Numbered from the stretch's first letter, positions 15,536 to 24,708 are shown. The stretch is DNA of 34,136 nucleotides from Thalassospira sp. HF15 (GCF_011806525.1 NZ_JAAVKI010000012.1:1-34136), one strand, 5' to 3'. Numbers and translations are program-made. The notes: generated by a model from the letters alone, not told the origin.

Positions 15536-17698
15536 ATGGCCGAAGGTCAAGACATCACACCGACTGGTTCCGGTGGCTCCGAAGGCCCCGGTGGCGGTGC
15601 GCCGGGTGGGCTAAATCTCGGCGCCATTCAGTCGCGTGTAGCTTCGGCCATGAAGCGTGGCGACATCGCCATGGCGCTGGGCTTTATCATGATCCTTGTG
15701 GTCATGATGTTCCCGATGCCGCCATGGCTGCTTGATTTCATGCTCGCCCTTTCGATCAGCTTCTCTGTGCTGATCCTGATGACATCGCTGTTCATTCAGA
15801 AACCACTCGAATTCAACTCCTTCCCAACGATCCTGCTGGTGGCGACGTCGCTCAGGCTGGCGCTGAACATCGCGACAACCCGACTGATCCTTGGTCACGG
15901 GCACGAAGGCACGCACGCTGCCGGCGCGGTGATCGAGGCGTTTGGTTCCTTCCTGATTTCGGGCAACTTCGTTATCGGGATTATCGTTTTTGCCATTCTT
16001 GTAATCATTAACTTCGTCGTGATCACCAAGGGTTCCGGCCGTATTGCCGAGGTCGCAGCCCGCTTTACCCTTGATGCCATGCCCGGCAAGCAGATGGCGA
16101 TTGACGCCGATTTGTCATCGGGCCTGATCAACGAAGAACAAGCCAAGGCACGCCGTAAGGAACTTGAAGATGAAAGCTCATTCTTCGGGTCCATGGATGG
16201 TGCGTCGAAGTTCGTTCGTGGTGATGCGGTTGCCGGTATTCTGATTACGTTTATCAACGTGGTTGGCGGCATCATCATTGGTACCGCCCAGATGGGACTT
16301 TCACTGGGTGAAGCAACCGAGACCTATACGATCCTGACCGTTGGTGATGGTCTGGTATCTCAGATCCCGGCATTGATCGTGTCGACCGCTGCGGGCCTTC
16401 TGGTCACCAAGGGTGGCCTTGATGGCGCGACCGAAAAGGCCGTTTTCGGACAAGTTAGTAACTATCCCGCAGCCCTTGGCGTTGCCGCCGCCCTGATGGC
16501 GGGCATGTCGCTTCTGCCGGGCATTCCCATGGTTTGGTTCCTTGGCTTGGCGATCGGGTTGGGATATCTCGCTTATTACATGGGCAAACGTCAGAACGCA
16601 GCCGTTGCCGAAGAACAAATGAAAGAAACCCAGGCCGCCGCCGAGGCCGCCGCCCCACCGCCAGAAGAGCCCATCGCAAATGCGCTTCGCATGGACTATG
16701 TCCGGCTCGAACTGGGCTATGGGTTGCTCTCATTGATCAGCACCGAACGCGGACAGAAACTGACCGACCAGATCAAGGCACTGCGCCGACAGCTTGCCGG
16801 TGACATGGGCTTTGTCATGCCGTCCGTGCGTATTCAGGACAACATGCAACTTCCCGCCAATACATATGTCCTGCGCGTCAAGGAGATCGAGGCGGGCCGG
16901 GGTGACTTGCGCCCGAACATGTTGCTGGTGATGGACCCGCGCGGTGAAGAAATCACCCTGTCGGGCGAAAAGACCATGGAGCCAACCTTTAACCTGCCGG
17001 CCATGTGGATCGAACAGGGCATGAAGGAAGAAGCCATGTTCCGTGGCTACACGGTAGTGGATCCACAAACCGTGATCACGACGCACATCACCGAAGTGAT
17101 CAAGGATCACATGCCCGAACTGCTGTCTTATGCCGAAACGCAAAAGCTGCTTGATGAACTTGACGAAGACCAGAAGAAGCTGGTCGAAGATATCGTCCCG
17201 GGTCAGGTTTCCGTCGGCGGCGTTCAGCGCGTGCTTCAGAACCTGCTGACCGAACGTGTATCGATCCGCGATCTGCCGACCATCCTTGAAGGCATTGCTG
17301 AATCCACCGCATTCACGCGCAATCCGACCTTCATGACCGAACATGTCCGATCGCGTCTGGCGCGCCAGCTTTCCGATGTGAACACCAATCAGGATGGTGT
17401 CATTCCGCTGGTGACCATGTCGCCGCAGTGGGAGCAGGTCTTTGCCGAAAGCCTTGTCGGGTCGGGTGAGGAAAAGCAGCTTTCCATTCCACCAAGCCAG
17501 CTTCAGGAATTCATCAACAAGGTTCGCACCACATTTGAACGCCTGGGCATGATGGGCGAAAGCCCCGTCCTTCTGACCAGCCCGGGCATTCGTCCTTACG
17601 TGCGCTCGATCGTTGAACGTTTCCGCCCGAGCACGGTGGTCATGTCACAAAACGAAATTCACCCAAAGGCACAGCTGAAAACGTTGGGGCAGGTGTGA
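15536..17698 (+). CDS. flhA: Flagellar export gate protein FlhA, 720 aa
   Basis: Large membrane component of the flagellar type III export gate; its cytoplasmic ring binds chaperone-substrate complexes and it uses the proton motive force. Residues 1-40 are a Gly/Ser-rich leader. Eight membrane segments lie in about 45-345, with the FHIPEP-family signature near 75-180 (SFPTILLVATSLRLALNIATT, then RIAEVAARFTLDAMPGKQMAIDADL). The cytoplasmic domain covers about 375-720 and includes VLRVKEIEAGRGDLRPNMLL and LTSPGIRPYVRSIVERF. Its ribosome site is weak (AGGAT). It follows flbD by 89 bases and precedes flhF, the common alphaproteobacterial order. Confidence 0.96.
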   Translation: MAEGQDITPTGSGGSEGPGGGAPGGLNLGAIQSRVASAMKRGDIAMALGFIMILVVMMFPMPPWLLDFMLALSISFSVLILMTSLFIQKPLEFNSFPTILLVATSLRLALNIATTRLILGHGHEGTHAAGAVIEAFGSFLISGNFVIGIIVFAILVIINFVVITKGSGRIAEVAARFTLDAMPGKQMAIDADLSSGLINEEQAKARRKELEDESSFFGSMDGASKFVRGDAVAGILITFINVVGGIIIGTAQMGLSLGEATETYTILTVGDGLVSQIPALIVSTAAGLLVTKGGLDGATEKAVFGQVSNYPAALGVAAALMAGMSLLPGIPMVWFLGLAIGLGYLAYYMGKRQNAAVAEEQMKETQAAAEAAAPPPEEPIANALRMDYVRLELGYGLLSLISTERGQKLTDQIKALRRQLAGDMGFVMPSVRIQDNMQLPANTYVLRVKEIEAGRGDLRPNMLLVMDPRGEEITLSGEKTMEPTFNLPAMWIEQGMKEEAMFRGYTVVDPQTVITTHITEVIKDHMPELLSYAETQKLLDELDEDQKKLVEDIVPGQVSVGGVQRVLQNLLTERVSIRDLPTILEGIAESTAFTRNPTFMTEHVRSRLARQLSDVNTNQDGVIPLVTMSPQWEQVFAESLVGSGEEKQLSIPPSQLQEFINKVRTTFERLGMMGESPVLLTSPGIRPYVRSIVERFRPSTVVMSQNEIHPKAQLKTLGQV

Positions 17699-17755
17699 TG
17701 CGTATCTTGATCCCGACCGCCCTGTTTGCGGACATCACAAAGTGGGAGGAGCAGA

Positions 17756-18736
17756 ATGCGTCTTAAGACCTTCACCGCCCCCACCATGACCGAGGCGATG
17801 GCGCTCGTTAAAGAGCACATGGGCACTGATGCCATCATTGTCTCGACACAGGATATCCCCGGAAGTGGTGTGCGCCTGACAGCTGCCCTTGATCGCGATC
17901 CGGATTTTGAAGATGACGTTGGTCCGGCCCCGGCACTTCAGGAACAACTTGATGCGGTTGAGGCGGCCCTGACACGGCATAATTTGCCGGAACGGTTGCG
18001 CATTCGGCTTTGCGACCTGATGGCACGCGAAACAGCCGCCGCGTCCGAGCAACAATTGCTGGCCGGCGCGCTGGATGAAATTTTTGATTTCTCGCCGCTC
18101 CCCGAAAAGAACACACCGCGCGCCTTGGCTTTTGTCGGGCCACCGGGATCCGGCAAAACATTGGCCGTTGCAAAAACCGCCGCCCGCGCGGTGATGAAGA
18201 AACGTAAAGTCGCTGTTCTTTCAACCGATTACAAACGTGCCGGTGGCATTGCCCAGCTTGAGGCCTTTACCAAAATCCTCAAGATTGATCTGCTGCAGGC
18301 CAAATCACCAGATGATCTCAAGGCGCGGTTTGGCGACATCCGCGATGCTGATGTCATCCTGATCGATACGGCAAGCTGCAATCCCTATCTCGAAACCGAG
18401 ATTGGCACGCTTTGTGAATTCATGAAGGCAGTACCGAGTGAACCGGTACTGGTGAACCCTGCGGGAATTGATGCCTACGAGTCCGCTGATATTGCCAATG
18501 CCTTTGCCGATGGCGGCGCAACACGCGTGATGATCTCGCGACTTGATGTTGCCGCCCGCCTTGGCGGTGCGTTATATGGAGCGGACGCAGGTAATCTTTC
18601 CCTTTGTAATGTCAGTATGACAGCCCAGGTAGCGGACGGCCTCACAGCCCTTAGTCCCCTTGCCTTGGCAAAACTTCTGATACCGTCCCATCGCGCTGAA
18701 ACCGCGAAACCGAGCTTCTCCGAGGTCGTGAAATGA
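17756..18736 (+). CDS. flhF: Flagellar placement GTPase FlhF, 326 aa (divergent GTPase motifs)
   Basis: SRP-type GTPase that sets flagellar position, usually the pole, and recruits early components such as FliF. Residues 1-30 match the FlhF N-terminus (MRLKTFTAPTMTEAMALVKE, then GTDAIIVST). The NG domain at about 85-326 has G1 GPPGSGKT (128-135), the STDYKRAGG segment (156-164), DTAS (204-207) where DTAG is usual, and SRLD (261-264) where TKLD is usual. The frame extends to 17726, but GGGAGGAG directly before 17756 makes that ATG the start. At 326 residues it is short for FlhF. The stop overlaps the flhG start by four bases (ATGA). Confidence 0.9.
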   Translation: MRLKTFTAPTMTEAMALVKEHMGTDAIIVSTQDIPGSGVRLTAALDRDPDFEDDVGPAPALQEQLDAVEAALTRHNLPERLRIRLCDLMARETAAASEQQLLAGALDEIFDFSPLPEKNTPRALAFVGPPGSGKTLAVAKTAARAVMKKRKVAVLSTDYKRAGGIAQLEAFTKILKIDLLQAKSPDDLKARFGDIRDADVILIDTASCNPYLETEIGTLCEFMKAVPSEPVLVNPAGIDAYESADIANAFADGGATRVMISRLDVAARLGGALYGADAGNLSLCNVSMTAQVADGLTALSPLALAKLLIPSHRAETAKPSFSEVVK

Positions 18737-19521
18737 CTACCAAGTCTGATGCTTCACCCAAATCTGCCCCGCGGGCCAGAGGCCGCAACGTCCTTGCTGT
18801 CGCATCTGGCAAAGGCGGCGTCGGCAAGACCTGGTTTTCCATTACCCTGACCCATGCCATGGTTCTGGAAGGTCACAAGACCCTTTTGTTTGACGGTGAT
18901 CTTGGCCTTGCCAATATCGATATCCAACTTGGCCTGATGCCGAAATACGATCTGGGCGGCGTGATATCCGGACGTATCAGCCTGAAAGATGCCGTGACAC
19001 ACTTCCCGGACGGCGACTTTGATATCATTGCCGGTCGCAGCGGATCGGGCAGTCTTGCCAATCTGCCGGCCACCCGACTTCAGGCCTTGTCAGACGATCT
19101 GATCCAAACCGGCAAGGAATATGATAAGGTATTGATCGACCTTGGCGCAGGCGTGGATCAGGGCGTGCGTCAGATGACCGGCCTTGCCAATACGGTGATT
19201 GTCATCACCAACGGTGACCCGACCTCTTTGACCGATGCCTACGCCTTTATCAAGGTCACCCATATGGCCCGCCCGAAAACCGATATTCGTGTCGTGGTCA
19301 ATATGGCCAAGGACAAGAAAGAAGGTCAGGCGATCTATAACAAGCTGCTTAAGGCGTGCGAGGGCTTCCTGAAAATTTCGCCGCCGCTGCTTGGCGTTAT
19401 TCGCGCGGATGCCAAGGTATCGGAATGTATCCGCAATCAAACGCCGCTTTTGACCCGTCATCCGAATTGCGATGCCGCACAGGACATAGAGGCAATCGCC
19501 CTAACCCTTCTCGAGGAGTAG
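18733..19521 (+). CDS. flhG: Flagellar number regulator FlhG (FleN), MinD-like ATPase, 262 aa
   Basis: ParA/MinD-type ATPase that limits flagellar number by acting on FlhF and, in some bacteria, on the flagellar master regulator. Deviant Walker A KGGVGKTW at 27-34; LLFDGDLGLANIDIQLG at about 51-67; Walker B-like VLIDLGAGVD near 135; VVVNMAKDKKEG near 194. The N-terminus (residues 1-20, Ser/Lys/Arg/Pro-rich) lacks the DQAxxLR helix that stimulates FlhF GTPase in Bacillus and Vibrio proteins. The C-terminus ends LTLLEE without a clear MinD-like amphipathic targeting helix. Overlap with flhF shows coupled translation. ylxH is a synonym. Confidence 0.9.
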   Translation: MTTKSDASPKSAPRARGRNVLAVASGKGGVGKTWFSITLTHAMVLEGHKTLLFDGDLGLANIDIQLGLMPKYDLGGVISGRISLKDAVTHFPDGDFDIIAGRSGSGSLANLPATRLQALSDDLIQTGKEYDKVLIDLGAGVDQGVRQMTGLANTVIVITNGDPTSLTDAYAFIKVTHMARPKTDIRVVVNMAKDKKEGQAIYNKLLKACEGFLKISPPLLGVIRADAKVSECIRNQTPLLTRHPNCDAAQDIEAIALTLLEE

Positions 19522-19528
19522 GTTTGTC

Positions 19529-21169
19529 ATGACGCAGCCGCCACAAGCAATATCGCCCGGCCCCGCCGTCGGTGGACATGCTTCGGCGGGCGGCACTGCC
19601 GGACAAACCACTCAGGGCTCCGTCCCTGCTCAAATCAACGCCACCGTCACTAATGCAACGCCCCAACAGGTTGCCGCCGCACTGGCCAAGCTGCCAGTCG
19701 AAACGCTTTTGCAGGCATCGGTTCAATCACAATCGGGCAATCAACTGACCCTCGCGACCGCGCTTGGATTGGTCTCAGTAAAGGTCCCGACCCCACTTCC
19801 GGGCAATCTCGGTGATCTTCTGTGGGCACGCATTCCAACAACCAATCCCGGTGCCGGACAAACCGCAGCTGGTGGAAATCCGGCTGATGGCATGCGTCTG
19901 CAGCTGCTGCCCCAGACCATGACGCCGGGTGGTTCCGGGGTAACGGGCAGCATTGCAAGCGGAAATCTCGCGGGAAGTTCTCTGACACCGGGCCAGACAT
20001 TCAGCGCGGTGACCACATCCATTCTGAACATGCCCAACGGCACGCAATTGCCTGCCGGAAGCCAGACACAGGTCATTTTCCTTGGCCAGGGCACGGTAAC
20101 ACCGCAACAGGCCGCCAACGTCATGGCATCGGTCGCGAATGCAGGTGCAAATGTGGCCGGCAGCACAGCAGGAGCTGCAACAGGCGGTGCCATAGCTGGC
20201 ATGGCGGCAACCATCGCTGCGCAAACAGCAGGCGGACAAGCACCGGCTGGCACATTAATGCTGACCGGCACCGTCCTGCCACCTGACAGTGCCGAAGCGC
20301 GCATGTTGCCACAGGGCTTTACCGCACTTCGCACCTCTGCCGGGATTGTCGGTATCAAACTGCCAGTCCCTGCCCCAAATGGTGCAACACTGTCCTTTAA
20401 CGTGGATCCGTCTGGCACGGCAAAGCCATCGGTCTCGGCACCAATGACCGAGGCGCAACTGATTGCACGTGGTCAAACGGCGGCACTTACTCATGATTGG
20501 GACAGCCTGCACAAGGCGGTCAGCGTCCTTCAACAACATGATCCGGGTGCGGCACTCAGTTTGCTCAACAACATCCCGCAAGCCGGTCCAAAACTGACAA
20601 CGACCATGATGTTTTTCTTTGCCGCAATGACAGGTCAGAGCGGGAATTTACGTGGCTGGATCGGGGACCGTGCGGCAAACAGCCTGGCCTCCCTCGCCGA
20701 TGCAGATGGTGGCGGGCTTCGAAAGCTTGATGGTGACTTTGCCCAGCTTCGTGCGATGGCGACCGAAGACAGACCAGATGGCTGGCGCGTCATGACGATG
20801 CCGTTCAATATGGGTGAAAAAATCGAACAGCTTCAGTTGGGCTGGCGTCACGGCGATCAGGAAAACGATCCTGACAAGCCCGAAGATCAGGGAACGCGCT
20901 TCCTGCTGGATTTGTCATTCAGTGTGGTCGGCCACACCCAGCTTGACGGTTTGGTCAAGGGCGAGGACAGCAAGTTTGATCTGATCGTTCGGACCGAAAA
21001 CCCGTTACAGTCTCATAATCGCGATGACATTCGTGGGATCTTCCGCGAGGCCCTTCAGATTGCCGGCTATAAGGGTCATATCCAGTTTCAGGATGGATCA
21101 CGCTTTGTCGAAATCGCCCCCGTTCCCGATACCGAGGGCCCGAATTCCCATCACGGGATCGAGGCATAA
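19529..21169 (+). CDS. FliK-like flagellar protein, 546 aa
   Basis: I do not recognise this with certainty. Residues 1-40 are Gly/Ala/Thr/Gln-rich. Residues 45-125 have repeated hydrophobic β-like segments (LLQASVQSQSGNQLTLATA). The centre (about 130-310) is Ala/Gly/Thr/Gln-rich and low in complexity. Residues 315-440 are more ordered and helical. The last 90 residues (FLLDLSFSVVGHTQLDGLV, FDLIVRTENPL, then a helix and HIQFQDG) have the β-β-helix-β layout of the FliK C-terminal domain. Size, composition and operon setting all suit a hook-length or export-specificity protein, a second one besides the fliK at 5006. AGGAG before 19520 supports the ATG; it is 7 bases after flhG. Membership in the FliK superfamily is an inference. 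Confidence 0.75.
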   Translation: MTQPPQAISPGPAVGGHASAGGTAGQTTQGSVPAQINATVTNATPQQVAAALAKLPVETLLQASVQSQSGNQLTLATALGLVSVKVPTPLPGNLGDLLWARIPTTNPGAGQTAAGGNPADGMRLQLLPQTMTPGGSGVTGSIASGNLAGSSLTPGQTFSAVTTSILNMPNGTQLPAGSQTQVIFLGQGTVTPQQAANVMASVANAGANVAGSTAGAATGGAIAGMAATIAAQTAGGQAPAGTLMLTGTVLPPDSAEARMLPQGFTALRTSAGIVGIKLPVPAPNGATLSFNVDPSGTAKPSVSAPMTEAQLIARGQTAALTHDWDSLHKAVSVLQQHDPGAALSLLNNIPQAGPKLTTTMMFFFAAMTGQSGNLRGWIGDRAANSLASLADADGGGLRKLDGDFAQLRAMATEDRPDGWRVMTMPFNMGEKIEQLQLGWRHGDQENDPDKPEDQGTRFLLDLSFSVVGHTQLDGLVKGEDSKFDLIVRTENPLQSHNRDDIRGIFREALQIAGYKGHIQFQDGSRFVEIAPVPDTEGPNSHHGIEA

Positions 21170-21254
21170 GGGTTATCGTTCTGAAATGAATGCTTTTAAC
21201 CACCGTATTGCAGACGTATCCTTGATCCATCATTTATGACAACGGTTGGAAGCC

Positions 21255-21656
21255 ATGCTTGAGATCTACCAGCGCCGTAATCTGATCCTGACCGAACCGA
21301 ACCCCGGTCCGCGGATTGACTACGTCGTCACTTTGCAAAGCAACCTGACCGGTACCAAGGATGTTTTCCCAGCCCGCCTGACCCTGCGTTATGTGCCTGA
21401 TCGTCTGATTCTCAAGACCAACAGTCTGGCCGAATATTACGCCGAGATTTCCAGGATAGAGTTCGAGAACTTCGAAGCCGCCGCCGTTCTCTTGATGGAT
21501 GATTTCAACAACGAACTGGTGCCACGCTGGATCAGCCTGCGTCTGGATAAACAGACCGCTGATAACGATCAGGTCTTCCACCATGAAACAGCCCTTGAAG
21601 ACCGTCAGCCCAAATGGGGTAACCCGCGTCTTCTGGATCGTTTGGAACGCTACTGA
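21255..21656 (+). CDS. Small QueF-like (T-fold) protein without catalytic cysteine, 133 aa
   Basis: Function unknown. Recalled type I QueF (preQ1 synthase) sequences share a run of landmarks in the same order: NPxPxxDY (here NPGPRIDY, 16-23), a β strand ending YVPDR (46-50), a SLxxYY helix (57-62), an FxEA block (73-76), MDDF (81-84) and PRW (90-92). The segment that would hold the TSLCP active-site cysteine is about five residues shorter, and the protein has no cysteine at all; the ExxK pattern of the QueF motif is also absent. It is therefore probably a non-enzymatic relative of the tunnelling fold. The ribosome site is poor; TTG at 21246 is another possible start. It is the last gene of the flagellar operon, 85 bases after the FliK-like gene. 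Confidence 0.75.
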   Translation: MLEIYQRRNLILTEPNPGPRIDYVVTLQSNLTGTKDVFPARLTLRYVPDRLILKTNSLAEYYAEISRIEFENFEAAAVLLMDDFNNELVPRWISLRLDKQTADNDQVFHHETALEDRQPKWGNPRLLDRLERY

Positions 21657-21669
21657 TCATTTGATCTGC

Positions 21670-22224
21670 TTAGCGGAACGGATTTCCATGCACCCATTGG
21701 GTCAGTGAATAGCGCAAACCAGCCGTGGTCGGCGCGACCCGATGCAAAACAAAGCTTGGAAAAAAGATAGCAGTCCCCCGTTCCATCGGCGCATCCAGAA
21801 AGTTCCCCGCCGGATTCAACTGCAACTGCCCACCTTCATACTGATCAGGCTCTGACAGCTGAATGACCATGGTCAGTTTGCGGCGTCTGGCCACTTCGGA
21901 CGCGCCGACATCGCTATGCCAGTCGTAGTGACCGCGCAAATCCCCGGCATAGCAGGCGATCTGGGCGTCTTCGGCAAATTCGGTCAGGGAAAAGTCAAAA
22001 ACGTTGCGGTTTACATCCGCAACAAGGTCGACAATGCGACGACAAACTGCCGGTTCCTGTTCTTCGTTAAACCAGGTTATTTTGGATCGGCGGATGTGGG
22101 TTGCCGTTTGCCCCTGGACAAGACCGCCTTCGTCCAACTCATGGGCAAACCCATTGATCAGGCGATCACAGGTGGCGGCGTCCAGTGCATCCGGGACGAT
22201 GGCAAACATTTCTTCGGGAAACAT
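21670..22224 (-). CDS. Fe(II)/2-oxoglutarate-dependent oxygenase, prolyl-4-hydroxylase type, 184 aa
   Basis: Double-stranded β-helix dioxygenase that would couple 2-oxoglutarate decarboxylation to hydroxylation of an unknown substrate. The metal triad is visible: H103 and D105 in DWHSD, and H161 in FVLHRV; R171 (GLRYSLTQWV) would bind 2-oxoglutarate. The block YEGGQLQLNPAG (129-140) is also typical of the P4Hc/PKHD family. The ATG at 22224 is preferred because GGAG (plus positions 22235-22238) lies 10 bases before it; ATG at 22233 is in frame but leaves only one base. It converges on the QueF-like gene with a 13-base gap and no terminator. It is not an obvious part of the flagellar system. 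Confidence 0.88.
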   Translation of the reverse strand: MFPEEMFAIVPDALDAATCDRLINGFAHELDEGGLVQGQTATHIRRSKITWFNEEQEPAVCRRIVDLVADVNRNVFDFSLTEFAEDAQIACYAGDLRGHYDWHSDVGASEVARRRKLTMVIQLSEPDQYEGGQLQLNPAGNFLDAPMERGTAIFFPSFVLHRVAPTTAGLRYSLTQWVHGNPFR

Positions 22225-22365
22225 GCTCGACATTCTCCATGCCGCACAGGTCCGGTATTCGATGCCCCAGGCCCAAGACAATTCTTTTGCGGTAAGATGC
22301 TATAAGACCAATTTCGGCGCGATACCAGCAATTTCGATGCAGGCCATCGTTGCATTTTCGCGCGT

Positions 22366-23013
22366 CTAGTCCAGCTTGATCACCCGCCCACCAGCGGCCT
22401 CGCCGTCCTCGGGATCATGGGTCACCATCAGGGTCGGCAGGCTGTTCTCGCGGCACAGATCAAACACAAACGACCGGATCTGGGATCGCAGGCCACTATC
22501 AAGTTTGGAAAACGGCTCATCAAGCAATAAGGCGCAGGGTTCGGATAACAGAACCCGCATCAAGGCAACACGCGCGCGCTGCCCGCCCGAAAGGGTTGCC
22601 GGATCCCGGTCATAAAACCCGTCCATTTCCGCACTGCCAAGTGCTGCCTCAACCCGTGCGCGACGAATGGCACGTCCCTTGATGTGTGATGGCAAGGCAA
22701 AGGCCAGATTGCCGCCCACCGAAAGATGGGGAAACAACAAATCATCCTGAAACAGAATGCCCACATGGCGGTCTTGCGGCGCCAAACCATCAAGGGGCTT
22801 GCCATCGAGGACCACTTGCCCGGAAACATGAAAGCTGTCTGGCAAGGTGCCACATATATGGCCAAGCAAACTGGATTTCCCCGAACCGCTTGGACCCATC
22901 AGGGTCACGATTTCACCCGGCGCAATCGTCAGGTCGACCGCCACCAGTTCGCGTTCGCCAAGGCGAATGTGCACATCGCGCAGTTCCAGACCATTTTTTA
23001 CCGCTTCAGACAT
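22366..23013 (-). CDS. ynjD: ABC transporter ATP-binding protein, YnjD type, 215 aa
   Basis: Nucleotide-binding subunit of an ABC importer. Walker A GPSGSGKS at about 40-47, Q-loop FQDDLLFPHL near 88-97, signature LSGGQRARVAL near 141-151, Walker B ALLLDEPFSKLD near 161-172, and the switch His in VTHDPED near 197. Order on the minus strand is binding protein, permease, ATPase, with 3- and 6-base gaps, so it is one operon. The composition and the very long permease match E. coli YnjBCD, an importer with no firmly known substrate (related to thiamine and Fe(III) systems). AAGGGA lies 6 bases before the ATG. Confidence 0.9.
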   Translation of the reverse strand: MSEAVKNGLELRDVHIRLGERELVAVDLTIAPGEIVTLMGPSGSGKSSLLGHICGTLPDSFHVSGQVVLDGKPLDGLAPQDRHVGILFQDDLLFPHLSVGGNLAFALPSHIKGRAIRRARVEAALGSAEMDGFYDRDPATLSGGQRARVALMRVLLSEPCALLLDEPFSKLDSGLRSQIRSFVFDLCRENSLPTLMVTHDPEDGEAAGGRVIKLD

Positions 23014-23016
23014 GTA

Positions 23017-24702
23017 TCATCCCTTGTTCTGCGCCCCCATGCCGCGCCGGTTTCGGAATAAAATGGCTGGTATCAGCAAGGCAAGCGCAAAGCCCGCAAA
23101 CGGCAGGATCATCTGCAACAAGCCATAAATACCGATCATCCGCCGATCACCACCGGATGCCAGTGCGACCGCCTCGGTCGTGACGGTCGCAAAGCGCCCG
23201 GCTCCGATCAATAATGTTGGCAGATATTGCCCGACGGTCACGGCAAGCCCGACCGCCGCAGCCGTAAGAACCGCACGGGTCAAAAGCGGCAAGCGCACCT
23301 GCCAGAATACGCGCGCTGGCGACGAACCAAGACAAAGGGCCGTTTGCCGATAGCGCGGATCGAGCGCGTGAAACGGTTCCGACAGGGACAGAAAGACATA
23401 TGGCGCCACAAACACCAGATGCCCCAGCACGACTGACAACAATGTCCGTTCGAGGCCAAGCAAGGTAAAGAATACCTGCAAACCGAACATGAAGCTGATC
23501 TGCGGCACCAGAAGCGGCAGGTAAATCAAAAGCATCGCCCGCCGACCAGCGGCCTTGCCGGTGCGGACTTCATTTTCAAGACAGGCCAGAACCAGCGTGA
23601 CCGCAATCAGGACTGCCGGCACACCAATCAGAAGTGTGGTTGTCAAACTGCGACCAATCGCATCAAGCTCTCGCGTCCAAAGACGCAAACTGAAACCACG
23701 CGGCAACAGATCGGGAAACGCCCAGAAGCCCGCAATACTCCAGACCAGCAACACCACAAGGCCAAGCACCACTGCACCTGCCGCGACCAGCGCGATTGCG
23801 GCAGATGCCCCGCGCACGGCATGGTCACTCTTGAAACGATGCCCGTCCTCGGCCCAATAGCGCCCCACTGCTGCAATCATCCGTTCGCCCGCAATCCAGA
23901 CCGCCATCGCCACAATGACGATCAGAAGCTGCAACACCGCTGCACTTGATGCCATGAACCGCATGGCAAGATCAGGATCAGACAGCCATCCCAGGATGCG
24001 CACAGCCAGCGGTGCGGGTGTCGTCGGGGCCAGAATGATCGCCACATCAACAACCGAGGTCGAATAGGCCAACACCGCCATAACCGGCAGGCGGATTTGC
24101 GGATAAATCCGCGGCAAGGTTGCCTTGAACCATCCGGCAATCTTTCCATAGCCAAGGGTTGCGGTGACCTGTGCGGTGCGGTCTGTATCAGCCTGCGGCA
24201 GGGCAGAAAGCGTCATCAGAAAAAGGAACGGGATTTCCTTGGCCACCAGCCCGGCAATCAGCGCCATGCCCCACGGGTCATGAATAATTGCGATGTCCGG
24301 TGGTCGATCCCATCCGGTAAACTGTGACACCAGCCTGACAATCCAGCCCGATGGCGCGATCAGAAAGGCCAGACCAAATGCCGCCGTCGCATGCGGCACC
24401 GACAGGATCGGCGACAAGATCCGTTGCATGGCATGAAAGATGCGCGTGCCCTGCCAGGCGGCACAAAACAGCATCACAATCGCAACCGAAATCGCTGTTG
24501 CGATCAAACCATTCACAAATGATAGACGGATGGATGTACCAAGCCCCGGCTGCGCAAAAAGTGCCTGCCACGGATCAAGGCTTGGTTCGACCCCACCAAG
24601 GGCGGGCAATATCCCAAACGCAGGCAACAGCGTTCCGATAAGCCCGGCGGAAACCGGGCCAATCATCAGAATAATCGTCAGGATCGGGATAAATCGCAGC
24701 AT
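23017..24702 (-). CDS. ynjC: ABC transporter permease, fused two-domain YnjC type, 561 aa
   Basis: Membrane subunit of the importer. Two BPD-transp domains are joined in one chain, each with about six membrane segments. The two cytoplasmic EAA-type loops that contact the ATPase are seen near 175-200 (TATLGYGKIAGWFKATLPRI) and 465-490 (ALCLGSSPARVFWQVRLPL). A hydrophilic link with the basic patch DGHRFKSDH divides the halves near residue 292. The chain is of the ThiP/FbpB/YnjC kind. The start codon is six bases after the stop of the binding-protein gene. The C-terminus ends with a short basic tail (FRNRRGMGAQNKG). Confidence 0.9.
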   Translation of the reverse strand: MLRFIPILTIILMIGPVSAGLIGTLLPAFGILPALGGVEPSLDPWQALFAQPGLGTSIRLSFVNGLIATAISVAIVMLFCAAWQGTRIFHAMQRILSPILSVPHATAAFGLAFLIAPSGWIVRLVSQFTGWDRPPDIAIIHDPWGMALIAGLVAKEIPFLFLMTLSALPQADTDRTAQVTATLGYGKIAGWFKATLPRIYPQIRLPVMAVLAYSTSVVDVAIILAPTTPAPLAVRILGWLSDPDLAMRFMASSAAVLQLLIVIVAMAVWIAGERMIAAVGRYWAEDGHRFKSDHAVRGASAAIALVAAGAVVLGLVVLLVWSIAGFWAFPDLLPRGFSLRLWTRELDAIGRSLTTTLLIGVPAVLIAVTLVLACLENEVRTGKAAGRRAMLLIYLPLLVPQISFMFGLQVFFTLLGLERTLLSVVLGHLVFVAPYVFLSLSEPFHALDPRYRQTALCLGSSPARVFWQVRLPLLTRAVLTAAAVGLAVTVGQYLPTLLIGAGRFATVTTEAVALASGGDRRMIGIYGLLQMILPFAGFALALLIPAILFRNRRGMGAQNKG

Positions 24703-24708
24703 CCGCGA

